Of a stretch of 64,000 bases of DNA, positions 50,227 through 59,229 are shown piece by piece (positions within the stretch are counted from its first letter, which is position 1; the number at the start of each line of letters is the position of its first letter). This stretch comes from an uncultured Prevotella sp. (GTDB lineage: Bacteria > Bacteroidota > Bacteroidia > Bacteroidales > Bacteroidaceae). Both the position numbers and the translations under genes were made by a program. The notes beneath the pieces were generated by a model that worked only from the letters and a program-made list of their open reading frames with translations, was not told the DNA's origin and did no database searches. The stretch covers positions 33,379 to 97,378 of the forward strand of contig USHW01000002.1 in NCBI GenBank assembly GCA_900554545.1, read 5' to 3'.

Positions 50227-50262
50227 AGAGCCGCCAACAGTCGATTTGCTGTTGGCGGCTCT
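50227..50262 (+). terminator. Terminator of the rprX-rprY operon
   Basis: AGAGCCGCCAACAG pairs perfectly with CTGTTGGCGGCTCT around a short loop; CCTTATGT follows rather than a pure T-run. Confidence 0.75.
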
Positions 50263-50349
50263 CCTTATGTATACGTACCGTCCCGAATGCTTGTGGGATG
50301 ATATGGAAAAAGGCCTTGAAAGAAATCCTTTCAAGACCTTCAACCTTTG

Positions 50350-50420
50350 AGGTACCTAGCAGAGTCGAACTGCTCTACACGGTTTTGCAGACCGTTACCT
50401 AACCGCTCGGCCAAGGTACC
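50350..50420 (-). tRNA. tRNA-Cys (GCA)
   Basis: On the minus strand the 71-nt cloverleaf has a 7-bp acceptor stem (GGTACCT with AGGTACC), an anticodon loop CTGCAAA with anticodon GCA, a T arm with TTCGACT and the discriminator U73 that is typical of tRNA-Cys. CCA is not encoded. It has its own consensus promoter. Confidence 0.96.
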
Positions 50421-50438
50421 TTGTCGCTTTTTGCGGTG

Positions 50439-50470
50439 CAAAGATAACGCTTTTTCTCTAACCTCCCAAA
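50439..50470 (-). promoter_or_regulatory. Promoter of tRNA-Cys
   Basis: Minus-strand TTTG (50467-50470) and TATCTTTG (50439-50446) with 20-bp spacing. The rest of 50471-50730 is empty except for a TATATTTG element at 50612-50619 that may serve the DnaB-like gene. Confidence 0.72.
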
Positions 50471-50730
50471 TTTTTTGACGGAAAAATTTGACGGAACAGG
50501 CAAAACAAAGTTGTAATATATGGCGGCCATAGCCCATATCCGTTGTATTAGCATGTTGATGCCAATCTGAAAAAATCACCGTTCAATGATTGTTTCTTGA
50601 CATAAAAGTCGTATATTTGTAACTTAATGTAAAGGTGTAGTATGTTGCTTTTTGGTGTAGAATAGATTTCAACCGGATTATAACGAAAAGTATAGTTTGA
50701 GAAAAAACACAATATAAAGAGACTTTTATT

Positions 50731-51685
50731 ATGATACAATGTTTACACATAAGTAAGCTGATGGGTAATTATGCTGATGAAAAACGGCATGATTGCAATA
50801 TCATCGGCACGGGAATAAAACCTTTGGACAGGATTATCGGAGGTTTCCAGTCGGGAGAGTTGGTTACAATCGCAGGCAGACCATTGATGGGCAAGAAGGA
50901 GTTATGCCTGTACCTGATTCATAGGTGGGCTGTGGAGGACAAAATACCTGTAGCTGTTTACGACATGGAGAATTGTGACGAGACTTTTGCCAATCAGCTG
51001 TTGGCAAGTTCGGCCAAATTGTCTTGTCATAAATTAAGGCTTGGCGCGGAATTGTCTTCAGAAGAAACTTGCAGGAAAGAATTGGCAATTAAGCAACTGT
51101 CCGACTCTCCTTTATATTTTAACTGTATATACCTTGATGGAGGGATGAGCATGGCTTTGACAATGGAAAGTCTACAAAAAAGCATAAGTGATGTTGTAAT
51201 GAGGCATGGCGTGAAAGTAATCTTTGTCATGGGATTTCAATATTTGGATGAGGGTTGCAGCACAAATAACATTTACAGGACTCAAGCCTTGACATTGAAA
51301 AAAACTTGCCCGTGAGCTGAATGTAATCATCGTCGTGTCTTCATTCCTCAACTGGTGTGTTGATAGCAGGGAGGGAATAGCAGGAAAGTTTCCCCAGTTA
51401 AGCGACCTACGGTATGTCGGTGATTTGGATGAGATAAGCGATGTGGTGTTGGGTTTGTTCAGACCAATAATTTACAATGTTTCCGTAGATGCCAAAGGCG
51501 ATGACATCTCGAAAATATTGTATCTTTCACTGCTAAAGACAAGTGTTGGCATTGACGGCTGCGTAATGGACATGGAGATTGACGGGGACACGATGTCAAT
51601 ATGCTGCAAAGACGAGAATTGCTACAACATGAAGTCTTGGAACGACATTCCCAACAAACCGAAAGATAAAATGGTTCTTGAGTGA
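50731..51685 (+). pseudogene. DnaB-helicase-like ATPase gene, frameshifted at an A7 run
   Basis: The first part (194 codons, stop at 51315) aligns with the RecA-like C-terminal domain of DnaB: GTGIKPLDRIIGGFQSGELVTIAGRPLMGKKE (Walker A near residues 49-56, with Lys kept and the following Ser/Thr lost). The second part continues the same domain in another frame (VVSSFLNWCVDSREG, then LSDLRYVGDLDEISDVVLGLFRP). The frames meet at TTGAAAAAAACTTGCC near 51294-51309; with six A instead of seven, the reading KKLARELNVII is restored. The Walker B Asp also looks lost. It is either a decayed gene, a slippage-expressed gene or a sequencing error. Confidence 0.7.
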
Positions 51686-51733
51686 TAACGAGAATAGATT
51701 GCAAAGTTAAATAAAAACATTAAATCAGGGAAT

Positions 51734-52105
51734 ATGTCATTTGAAGTAAGCGGAAAAATCATTGCCGTTTTGGATAAAAAGAGCGGCATGTCGAATACAA
51801 CAGGCACTAAATGGAGTGTTCAACAGTATGTCATTGAAACGCAAGAGCAATACCCAAAAAGGCTTTGCTTTGAAGTGTTTGGTGAAGAAAGGATAGCCTC
51901 TTTCAATATACAGAATGGAGAGGAGATGACAGTATCTTTTGATATTGACGCAAGGGAATACCAAGGCAGGTGGTATAATTCATTCAGGGCTTGGAAAGTG
52001 GAAAGGGCTAATCCTGTACAAGATGTTCAAACACAAAATGGAATAGATGGAAATGTTCCTTTTGACGCCCCATTTGGCTCGAATGATGACCTTCCGCCAT
52101 TTTGA
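51734..52105 (+). CDS. DUF3127 SSB-like protein
   Basis: The 123-residue protein matches DUF3127, an OB-fold-like family of Bacteroidetes: MSFEVSGKIIAVLDKKSGMS, then KRLCFEVFGEERIASFNIQNG and REYQGRWYNSFRAWKVER. The C terminus ends DDLPPF, which copies the acidic tip (DDDIPF) that single-stranded-DNA-binding protein uses to recruit replication and repair enzymes. It is likely a second single-stranded-DNA-binding protein. It lies 48 bp after the DnaB-like gene, and the two may form a replication-related unit. Confidence 0.83.
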   Translation: MSFEVSGKIIAVLDKKSGMSNTTGTKWSVQQYVIETQEQYPKRLCFEVFGEERIASFNIQNGEEMTVSFDIDAREYQGRWYNSFRAWKVERANPVQDVQTQNGIDGNVPFDAPFGSNDDLPPF

Positions 52106-52137
52106 ATGCATTGGATTACAATATAAAGATATCATAT

Positions 52138-52235
52138 CTTATAGCTGCCAAAAGATGGCCTTTTGCAACGCAAAAGGCCATCTTTTACACGGTGAAAGGC
52201 CATCTCCAGCCTTCCAAAATGCCGTCTTTTATTTG
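52138..52235. repeat. 22-bp-period array F (4-5 units)
   Basis: Units start at 52138, 52160, 52182, 52204 and 52226. The second and third are CTTTTGCAACGC and CTTTTACACGGTG followed by AAAAGGCCAT or AAAGGCCAT. It separates the convergent DUF3127 and fbp genes. Confidence 0.75.
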
Positions 52236-52247
52236 TGTATGTTTGCG

Positions 52248-54233
52248 TTACCGCCTTTCTTTTATGAAGCCGTGGCGGTAAGCGTAGAGCAGCTTTTCAA
52301 GGTCTGCAATCTGTTTTTTCAGTTCCTTGCCTATGTCGGTGTCGGCTACAAGCATGCGGTGGGTTGACATTTCGACTATCTGCGTAGTGCTTTTGATGTC
52401 GGAACCGCGCAGGATTGCGTCCTCGGTGCTTGTGAACGGTTCGTGCTGTACAAGCTGGAAGCCGCGGCTATGGTAGACAAGCGTGTATCCGGCAATGCCT
52501 GTCTCGGCATGGTATGCCTGGGAGAAGCCGCCGTCAATCACCATCAGCTTGCCGTTGGCTTTTATCGGGTTTTCCCCGCTTGCCGCGTGTACGGGCACGT
52601 GGCCGTTGATTATGTGGCGGTTGCCGCCGGTCACGCCGAACGCGTCGAGGATTAGGTCGCATATCTTCTCGTCGTCGCGCAGTTTGAAATAGTTGCCCTT
52701 TTCTTCTTTGAACGTGCTTTTGTCTGACAGGAAATAGCGTTCGAACGTGGCCATCTTGGACTTGTCGAAGAGCACGGAGTCTCGCCCGCACCACAGATAC
52801 AGGAAATAGTCGATGGCGAAGAGCTTGTCTTGCGGTTCGGTGTCGTTCTGGAACGCGCTGCGGATGACGCGGTCGATGCGGTTCATCAGTTCGCGCCCCT
52901 TGAACTTCATTCCGTTGTAAAGCTCCACGTCTTTCAAGCTTCCGTCAGCGTTTAGCGGCACGGAGGCGTGGAACAGCAGGTTGTCGTTGATGATGTTGTA
53001 CAGCGAACCGTGGCTGAGCATGATGCGGATGTGCTTGTGCAGCTTCTCGTTGACAGTGAACGAGTGGCGCAGGCGGTCGATAAGCGTCCTTTCTTCAGTC
53101 GTAAGGCGGTACGGCTCTTCGGGGTTTACGGTAGGGAAGATGCAGCTTTTCATTTCGTATTCCTTGCCGTCGATGGCGCATACGCCCCTGCGGTAATCAA
53201 TGTTTTCAAGCAACAGCCGGTCGGCCATGCCCCATTCCGGATGGCGTTTGATTACCTCTGCCTCCATCTTGAACTGTATCACGGTTATGGCTTTGTGCAT
53301 TTGCGCCGTCAGCCGACGTGTTTTTTCATCTATGTCGGCGCTTCCGCCGTTGGTCTTCGGCATGAACTCTTCGCAGGGGTCGTCGCCGTAATGCTCCATG
53401 GCGAATGTGGCCAGAGGCACGAGGTTGATGCCGTAGCCTTCTTCTATGGTGGCGAGGTTGGCGTAACGGAGCGACAGGCGGATGACGTTGCAGATGCACG
53501 CCTCGTTGCCTGCGCATGCGCCCATCCACAGGATGTCGTGGTTGCCCCACTGGATGTCCCAGTTATGGTAGCCGCTTAGTATGTCCATGATGACGTGTGC
53601 GCCGGGGCCGCGGTCGTAAACGTCGCCGAGGATGTGGAGCATGTCTATGGCGAGTCTCTGTATGACGTGGGATATGGCTATGATGAAGTCGTCGGCACGC
53701 CCCGTGGTTATAATCGTGTCGATGATTACGTTCACGTATGCGGCCTTGTCAACGTCGTCGGTGCGTTCATGCAGAAGTTCCTGAATTATGTAAGAAAAGT
53801 CTTCGGGGAGCGACTTGCGAACTTTGGAACGTGTGTATTTGCTTGAAACATCGCGGCATACACGCACAAGCTGGTGTATCGTCACGTGGTACCAGTCGTT
53901 GAGTTCTGGCTCGCCGGCCTTCACTAATTCCAGCTTTTCCTCCGGGTAATATATCAGCGTGCAGAGTTCTTTTTTCTCTGATTCGCGCAGTTCGTTGCCG
54001 AAAATCTCGCCAACCTTTCTTTTGATGTTGCCCGAAGCGTTCTTCAAAACGTGTTGGAACGACTTGTATTCTCCGTGCAGGTCGGCAAGGAAGTGCTCGG
54101 TGCCTTTCGGCAAGTTCAGTATGGCTTGCAGGTTGATTATTTCTGTGCTCGCATCTGCAATTGTTGGAAACGACTGGGATAGCAGGCGCAGATACCTCAT
54201 GTCGTCCTCGATGTTGCGAAAGTCAGTTTTCAT
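52248..54233 (-). CDS. fbp: Class III fructose-1,6-bisphosphatase
   Basis: This enzyme removes the 1-phosphate of fructose 1,6-bisphosphate in gluconeogenesis. The 661-residue protein is the large FBPase III type of Firmicutes and Bacteroidetes. It has metallophosphatase motifs LADLHGEYKSF, HILGDVYDRGPGAH and WGNHDILWMGACAG, plus a later HASVPLNADG and VIDGGFSQAYH. All metal ligands look intact. Its start overlaps the stop of the upstream glycosyltransferase gene (ATGA), so translation is coupled. Confidence 0.96.
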   Translation of the reverse strand: MKTDFRNIEDDMRYLRLLSQSFPTIADASTEIINLQAILNLPKGTEHFLADLHGEYKSFQHVLKNASGNIKRKVGEIFGNELRESEKKELCTLIYYPEEKLELVKAGEPELNDWYHVTIHQLVRVCRDVSSKYTRSKVRKSLPEDFSYIIQELLHERTDDVDKAAYVNVIIDTIITTGRADDFIIAISHVIQRLAIDMLHILGDVYDRGPGAHVIMDILSGYHNWDIQWGNHDILWMGACAGNEACICNVIRLSLRYANLATIEEGYGINLVPLATFAMEHYGDDPCEEFMPKTNGGSADIDEKTRRLTAQMHKAITVIQFKMEAEVIKRHPEWGMADRLLLENIDYRRGVCAIDGKEYEMKSCIFPTVNPEEPYRLTTEERTLIDRLRHSFTVNEKLHKHIRIMLSHGSLYNIINDNLLFHASVPLNADGSLKDVELYNGMKFKGRELMNRIDRVIRSAFQNDTEPQDKLFAIDYFLYLWCGRDSVLFDKSKMATFERYFLSDKSTFKEEKGNYFKLRDDEKICDLILDAFGVTGGNRHIINGHVPVHAASGENPIKANGKLMVIDGGFSQAYHAETGIAGYTLVYHSRGFQLVQHEPFTSTEDAILRGSDIKSTTQIVEMSTHRMLVADTDIGKELKKQIADLEKLLYAYRHGFIKERR

Positions 54234-55495
54234 TGTATCTTCGATTTATAGAGTTTTTTCCTGAATTTTCCGGTCTTCTTGTCGTCCACAGGGTCGGTGA
54301 ACATGAAGCCCTCGCTCAGACAGTATCTTTCTTTCATTATCTGCAGCAGGCGTGCCGCATCATTTAAAAGCCCTAATTCTTGCAGCTTTTTATTGACAAT
54401 ATCCTCGCCGTATTCATTGGTTTCCAGCGTCTTGCATATTTCTGCGAAGTCAGCCCTGTGGGCTGTCCCGTTCCTGGTCTTGTGCAATATGGTTGCAATA
54501 AGTGCGCAAAGATTCTGTTCAAAGGGCGGCATGGAATCGTCAGACTTTATTTTTTCAGCTTTTGCATTTCTGTACAGCTTTCCTGTGTCATTGTTATGAG
54601 TGTCAGGATTTGGCAGGAACCTGTCTATTTTTTCAACTTCCACAATGGGCATGGTGGAATCAAGCGCTTTAGCTCCGGCCTTTACATAATCCAGTATGCC
54701 TTCGTCCGACGAGTGCAGGAAGATGCGCCTCAATGATTTTCCGCTCATTGATTTGGCTGAAGAAACGTCTTCTTGTGAGATCTGGATGTCTACATTCCCG
54801 TGGGGACAGCCCAGTGCCAGGAACAAGTCTTCCATGCGTCGTTCAGTTTCGTCCATACGGTAGAACGGGAAGCTGTCAACCACTTTCTGGTAAAGCGTCA
54901 ACAGCCTGTGGCTCATGTCGTTGGCAGTAGCATTCCAAGAGGTGCTGAACGGCTCGATGATTGAGCACCTTTTGTTAAGGCAAAGGCCACCTTTCGGCCT
55001 GTGAAAGATGGCGAATGACATAAAGCTCGAATATTCCTGCTCCGTCACAAAGTGCAACGCCCCTGCCTGGGACAACATGTGTTGCCTGCTGGATAACAGT
55101 TTTGGAAGCTTCCGCAGCCAATATCCTTGTTTCAAGTGCCATTTGTCAAGCTTGTGGTCGGCAGTGATTACGGTCGGGATGTTTTGTTTTGCGCATTCGG
55201 TAAACAGTTTGTAGGCCGAGGTTTCCCATAAGGCATGGATATGTACAACATCGGGCTTGCACTGAAGCAATGTTTTCGCAAAAAAGCTGCGCATGTTCCA
55301 CTGAAGCGCACGGGGAGGGGAGTATGTCTTTATCGTTGCGTTTTCAAAGTGAATGTCAGTTTTGTCCAACGTCAAGATGTGTACTTCCGCATTGTCGGCC
55401 ATGCTCTCAAACAAGGCTGTCTTGTATCTCAAAAACGCCGAATTGATGACGGCGTTGAGATTTGGAACGAAATGAAGTACAACTATGTTGTTCAT
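54230..55495 (-). CDS. GT4-like N-terminal glycosyltransferase with novel C-terminal half
   Basis: Residues 1-150 of this 421-residue protein resemble a GT4 acceptor domain (IVVLHFVPNLNAVINSAFLRYKTALFE, VVHIHALWETSAYKLFTECA, VITADHKLDKWHLKQGYWLRKLPKL). The usual GT4 donor domain with the E-x7-E motif is not found. The C-terminal half is helical and charged, with a sigma- or kinase-like SSDEGILDYVKAGAKALDS and no recognised family. Two units of the 22-bp repeat lie inside the gene (54969-55012, residues about 162-176). It overlaps both neighbours by 4 bp. Confidence 0.75.
   Translation of the reverse strand: MNNIVVLHFVPNLNAVINSAFLRYKTALFESMADNAEVHILTLDKTDIHFENATIKTYSPPRALQWNMRSFFAKTLLQCKPDVVHIHALWETSAYKLFTECAKQNIPTVITADHKLDKWHLKQGYWLRKLPKLLSSRQHMLSQAGALHFVTEQEYSSFMSFAIFHRPKGGLCLNKRCSIIEPFSTSWNATANDMSHRLLTLYQKVVDSFPFYRMDETERRMEDLFLALGCPHGNVDIQISQEDVSSAKSMSGKSLRRIFLHSSDEGILDYVKAGAKALDSTMPIVEVEKIDRFLPNPDTHNNDTGKLYRNAKAEKIKSDDSMPPFEQNLCALIATILHKTRNGTAHRADFAEICKTLETNEYGEDIVNKKLQELGLLNDAARLLQIMKERYCLSEGFMFTDPVDDKKTGKFRKKLYKSKIQ
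54947..55012. repeat. 22-bp-period array G inside a coding sequence
   Basis: Two clear units (54969-54990, 54991-55012) and a weaker one before them follow the family pattern (CTTTTG, then GGCAAAGGCCAC; CTTTCGGCCTG, then TGAAAGATGGC). They are read in frame as the FHRPKGGLCLNK region of the glycosyltransferase. Confidence 0.55.
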
Positions 55496-56634
55496 GATTT
55501 GTGGCTTATAAACTCATATTTGTCTGAGAACCTGTAGGCGATGGCATATCTTAGGTTTTGCCAAATCAGACGGATTTCAAACGGCACGATTTTCCATGGC
55601 GCAATGGCAATGCCAAACTGTCTCATAGCTTTCCTTGCATTATATGTCCTTGATATGCATGGTGACAGCAATGCGAGTATGGAAAATGCCAATATGAGCC
55701 AGTAATGGAATATCGCCGAGAACACTATCGACGCTGTACTTGCCAGCAAACAGGCATGAAACGAGAGCATGTCAACGTTGAAACGGCACCTGTGGGCGAG
55801 GCTTCCTGACAGGTGGCGGCGGGTTTCGCGGTAAAATACATTCATGTTCCGCCAGCCCTTTTTTGTCGGGGCTTCCTCTATGATGAAGCTTTCTGGGCTT
55901 AGCTCAACGGCAACATTGCCTTCGTCGGCATATTTGTTTACAAGAAAGTCGTATTCGCCGCGGAGATATTTCAGGTTCCCCTGAAATCCGTTTCCAGCCA
56001 TGAACATGCTTTTACTGAACATGAGGTTCTTGCCGTCCATGCCGTAAGCTTTCCCGTGCAGAGCCTCATGCAGCAGCCTGTATCCACGGTGGAAGCGGTA
56101 AAAGATTTTAAAACTTCCTGCATCATCGGTGTAGTTGCCGTATCCAATCACCATTCTGACATTTTCGCCGCAATTCCTCACCATGCTGCTTATCCAATGG
56201 CATGACGCGGGACGGCAAGTGGCATCGGTCAATAAAATCCGTTCGTTCTTGGCCGCCTTTATTCCCAATGTTATCGCGAGCTTGCGTCTGCTCATATAAC
56301 GCGAAGAGTCGGGTACAAATGTAGAATAAAGGTTGGGATTGTTTCCATACTCTTTCAATGCGTCTTCAGTCCCGTCTTCATCCTTTTCAACGGCAACTAT
56401 TATTTCATAACCGGCCGGATAGTCCTGCGAAAGGAATGCTGGCAGGTTTTTCCTCAGCTCGTCTGCATTGTTGTCCGCGATGATGACAACCGAAACAGGC
56501 TGGCTTTCAGGCGTCTCCAAGGCTTCGTCTTCATTCACAGGCACTTTTCTGAAAAAAGTATCTGTGAGCAAAGACAATACAGCCAATACGGCCAAAGCCA
56601 AACAAGCAATAACGGTTATAGTGTCGAAAATCAT
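55492..56634 (-). CDS. Membrane GT2-family glycosyltransferase
   Basis: The 380-residue protein has an N-terminal membrane helix (TITVIACLALAVLAVLSLL), a GT2 domain with PVSVVIIADNNADELRKNL, LLTDATCRPASCHWISSM and GNGFQGNLKYLRGEYDF, and two C-terminal helices (SFHACLLASTASIVFSAIFHYWLILAFSILALLS). The active site faces the cytoplasm. The acceptor is probably a lipid-linked glycan. It overlaps the next gene by 4 bp and follows lysA by 46 bp. Confidence 0.88.
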   Translation of the reverse strand: MIFDTITVIACLALAVLAVLSLLTDTFFRKVPVNEDEALETPESQPVSVVIIADNNADELRKNLPAFLSQDYPAGYEIIVAVEKDEDGTEDALKEYGNNPNLYSTFVPDSSRYMSRRKLAITLGIKAAKNERILLTDATCRPASCHWISSMVRNCGENVRMVIGYGNYTDDAGSFKIFYRFHRGYRLLHEALHGKAYGMDGKNLMFSKSMFMAGNGFQGNLKYLRGEYDFLVNKYADEGNVAVELSPESFIIEEAPTKKGWRNMNVFYRETRRHLSGSLAHRCRFNVDMLSFHACLLASTASIVFSAIFHYWLILAFSILALLSPCISRTYNARKAMRQFGIAIAPWKIVPFEIRLIWQNLRYAIAYRFSDKYEFISHKS

Positions 56635-56680
56635 ACTTATGCAACTTTTTCACTGGCTGTTTCACCTGGTATTTGCAGCC

Positions 56681-57841
56681 TTACCTCATCTCTTCTGTTA
56701 TGTAGCCGTCGGGCAGCGGACGGCAGTTATAGCCTGAAGCCATAATCTCGCCATAGGCGCCTGCCGAACGTATGGCCACTATGTCGCCGCGATGGCACTC
56801 GTTCAAGTCTACCGCTTTTGCAAACACATCGCTCGATTCGCAAATCGGACCAACCACGTCATACGTCTTCTTCGCGCATTCGCTTGACAGGTTTTCAATC
56901 TTGTGGTACGCCTGGTAGAGCGCAGGGCGTATAAGGTCGGTCATGCCGGCGTCTATTATTGCAAATTGTTTCATGGTGCCTTGCTTGACATACAGCACTC
57001 TTGAAATAAGCGAGCCGCATTGCCCTACGACAGAACGGCCCAGCTCAAAGTGCAGTGTCTGCCCTTTGCGCAGTTTCAGGTGGCGTGCGAAAGTGTCGAA
57101 ATATGATTTGAAATCGGGTACAGGCACTTTGTTGGGATGAGTATAGTCAATCCCAAGTCCGCCGCCGACATTTATGTGCTCAACAGAAATGTGATGGGCT
57201 TCAAGCTGGCTTTGCAGGTCGTTTATGCGGTTGCAAAGAGCAACGTAATCCCCCATGTCGAGGATTTGCGAGCCGATATGGAAATGCAGTCCTATGAATT
57301 TTACATTCTTCATGGAAAAAGCTTTTTCTATTATGCTTTCCATATCGCTCATGGCAATGCCGAACTTGTTTTCGGCAAGTCCTGTCGTAATGTTTGCATG
57401 GGTGTGCGCCCCGACGTTTGGATTTATGCGGAATGCCACAAGTGCTACTTTGCCTTTTCGTCCGGCCAGCTCGTTTATCACGTCAAGTTCAGGAACACTC
57501 TCTACATTGAAACAGAAAATGTCCTTGTCCAAGCCGATGTTTATTTCCTTGTCGCTTTTCCCGACACCAGCAAAGACGATTTTATTATTTGGGAAGCCTG
57601 CATTGGTTGCAGCCTTGATTTCACCGCCGCTTACACAATCAGCACCGAGTCCTGCCTGGCATATTATGTTCAACAGCTTCGGATTAGCATTGGCCTTTAT
57701 CGCATAATGCACGCAGAAGTTCTCATGTTTGCCGGCCTCTTTGTTTATTTCGCGCAGGGTTGTGCGTAACAGGTCGGTGTCATAATAATAAAATGGTGTA
57801 TCAGTTTCTTTGAATTTGCTTATTGGAAATACGCCTTTCAT
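56681..57841 (-). CDS. lysA: Diaminopimelate decarboxylase
   Basis: LysA turns meso-diaminopimelate into lysine with pyridoxal phosphate. The 386-residue protein has the PLP Lys in FCVHYAIKANANPKLL, the LGADCVSGGEIKAA block, LHFHIGSQI, the phosphate-binding GGGLGIDY and the C-terminal catalytic Cys in GPICESSDVFAK, with SAGAYGEIMAS at the end. All are intact. It lies 15 bp after lysC on the same strand, forming a lysine-pathway pair. Confidence 0.96.
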   Translation of the reverse strand: MKGVFPISKFKETDTPFYYYDTDLLRTTLREINKEAGKHENFCVHYAIKANANPKLLNIICQAGLGADCVSGGEIKAATNAGFPNNKIVFAGVGKSDKEINIGLDKDIFCFNVESVPELDVINELAGRKGKVALVAFRINPNVGAHTHANITTGLAENKFGIAMSDMESIIEKAFSMKNVKFIGLHFHIGSQILDMGDYVALCNRINDLQSQLEAHHISVEHINVGGGLGIDYTHPNKVPVPDFKSYFDTFARHLKLRKGQTLHFELGRSVVGQCGSLISRVLYVKQGTMKQFAIIDAGMTDLIRPALYQAYHKIENLSSECAKKTYDVVGPICESSDVFAKAVDLNECHRGDIVAIRSAGAYGEIMASGYNCRPLPDGYITEEMR

Positions 57842-57856
57842 CTTTTTTCGCGTTCC

Positions 57857-59179
57857 TTATTTATTGTTGAACAATGTGCTGCTAAGGCATTGCAAAGCAC
57901 GTTTTTTGTCACACTCCCTGACGAGGAAGGATATGTTATAATTGCTTCCTCCATAGGAAATCATCCTCACGGGGATGTTCTTCATCGCGTCGGTAGCCAG
58001 TGTCTCGAAGCCTACATTGCTCCAGTCCAAGTCTCCTACAACGCAGATGATGCACATGTCGCGGTCGACGGTTACCGTGCCGTATTTTTTCAGCTCGGCC
58101 ACGATGTCGTTAAGATGCGAATCGTTGTCGATGCTCATGGAAACCCCGACCTCGCTTGTTGCAATCATGTCGATAGGAGTCTGGTAGCTTTCGAATATCT
58201 CGAATACCTTGCGCAAGAAGCCTGTAGCCAAAAGCATGCGGCTGCTCTTTATTTTGATTGCCGTGATATTGTCCTTTGCGGCAACGGCCTTTATCTTGCC
58301 GGGAACAATCTCGTTGTTTATGATAGTTCCTGGTGCAGTCGGGTCCATCGTGTTGAGGAGGCGTACAGGGATGCCTGCGAATTTTGCCGGTTGTACACAA
58401 GTGGGATGCAATATCTTTGCTCCGAAATAAGCAAGCTCGGCAGCTTCTTCAAAATGCAGCTGGCGCACGGCGTCGGTCTTGTCAACCACACGTGGGTCAT
58501 TGTTGTGCATGCCGTCGATGTCGGTCCAAATCTGTATTTCCTCGGCGTTGACAGCCGCTCCTATAAGCGATGCGGTATAATCGCTTCCTCCGCGCTGCAG
58601 GTTGTCTATCTCGCCGTATGCGTTGCGGCAGATAAATCCCTGGGTGATATAGATTTGTTTGCCGGGAGTTTGCTCTAAAAGCTTTGACAGTTTTTCCTTG
58701 ATGTAGCCTGAGTCTGGTTCGGCGTTTTTGTCGGTACGCATATAATCGAGTGCGGAAAGCAAAGCCGTTTTCACTCCACATTCTTGCAGGTAGTTTGTCA
58801 TCATGTTCGTGCTCATGATTTCACCTTGGGCAACAATGCTTTTTTCTTCGAAGCTCGTGAAAATGTCTTTTGTGAACGAGCGTAAGAAGTCGAATTCATC
58901 ATGAAGGAAATCGCGTGTCTTGTTTTTCCATTCATCAGTTGAGTACAACTCTTCGACATGCAGCATATAGGCTTTTTCCAAACGGTTTATTACGTCGTTT
59001 GCGCCTTCCGGGTTCTTTTTATATAGATAGTCGGATATTTCAACCAATGAATTCGTCGTGCCCGACATAGCGGAAAGCACAACAATCACAGGTTCGTTGC
59101 TGTTTGTTATTAAAGAAGCCACACTCTTAATCCGTTCAGGAGAACCTACGGAAGTACCTCCAAATTTCATTACCTTCAT
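57857..59179 (-). CDS. lysC: Aspartate kinase
   Basis: Aspartokinase phosphorylates aspartate, the entry to lysine, threonine and methionine synthesis. The 440-residue single-function protein has MKVMKFGGTSVGSPERIK, VVLSAMSGTTNSLVEI, RGGSDYTASLIGAAV, WTDIDGMHNNDPRVV and two C-terminal ACT domains (GFLRKVFEIFESYQTPIDMI, with TSEVGVSMSID) for feedback control. No homoserine dehydrogenase domain is fused. It lies upstream of lysA by 15 bp and downstream of ftsE by 50 bp. Confidence 0.96.
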   Translation of the reverse strand: MKVMKFGGTSVGSPERIKSVASLITNSNEPVIVVLSAMSGTTNSLVEISDYLYKKNPEGANDVINRLEKAYMLHVEELYSTDEWKNKTRDFLHDEFDFLRSFTKDIFTSFEEKSIVAQGEIMSTNMMTNYLQECGVKTALLSALDYMRTDKNAEPDSGYIKEKLSKLLEQTPGKQIYITQGFICRNAYGEIDNLQRGGSDYTASLIGAAVNAEEIQIWTDIDGMHNNDPRVVDKTDAVRQLHFEEAAELAYFGAKILHPTCVQPAKFAGIPVRLLNTMDPTAPGTIINNEIVPGKIKAVAAKDNITAIKIKSSRMLLATGFLRKVFEIFESYQTPIDMIATSEVGVSMSIDNDSHLNDIVAELKKYGTVTVDRDMCIICVVGDLDWSNVGFETLATDAMKNIPVRMISYGGSNYNISFLVRECDKKRALQCLSSTLFNNK

Positions 59180-59229
59180 AGCTCTTGTATTTTTTTCTGT
59201 TTTTTTATTCTGTTATGATATGATTGGGT

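Noticed and set aside
51285..51320. Programmed -1 frameshift in the DnaB-like gene
   Set aside because: A -1 shift on the A7 run reaches a stop within six codons. Only +1, or loss of one A, joins the two halves.
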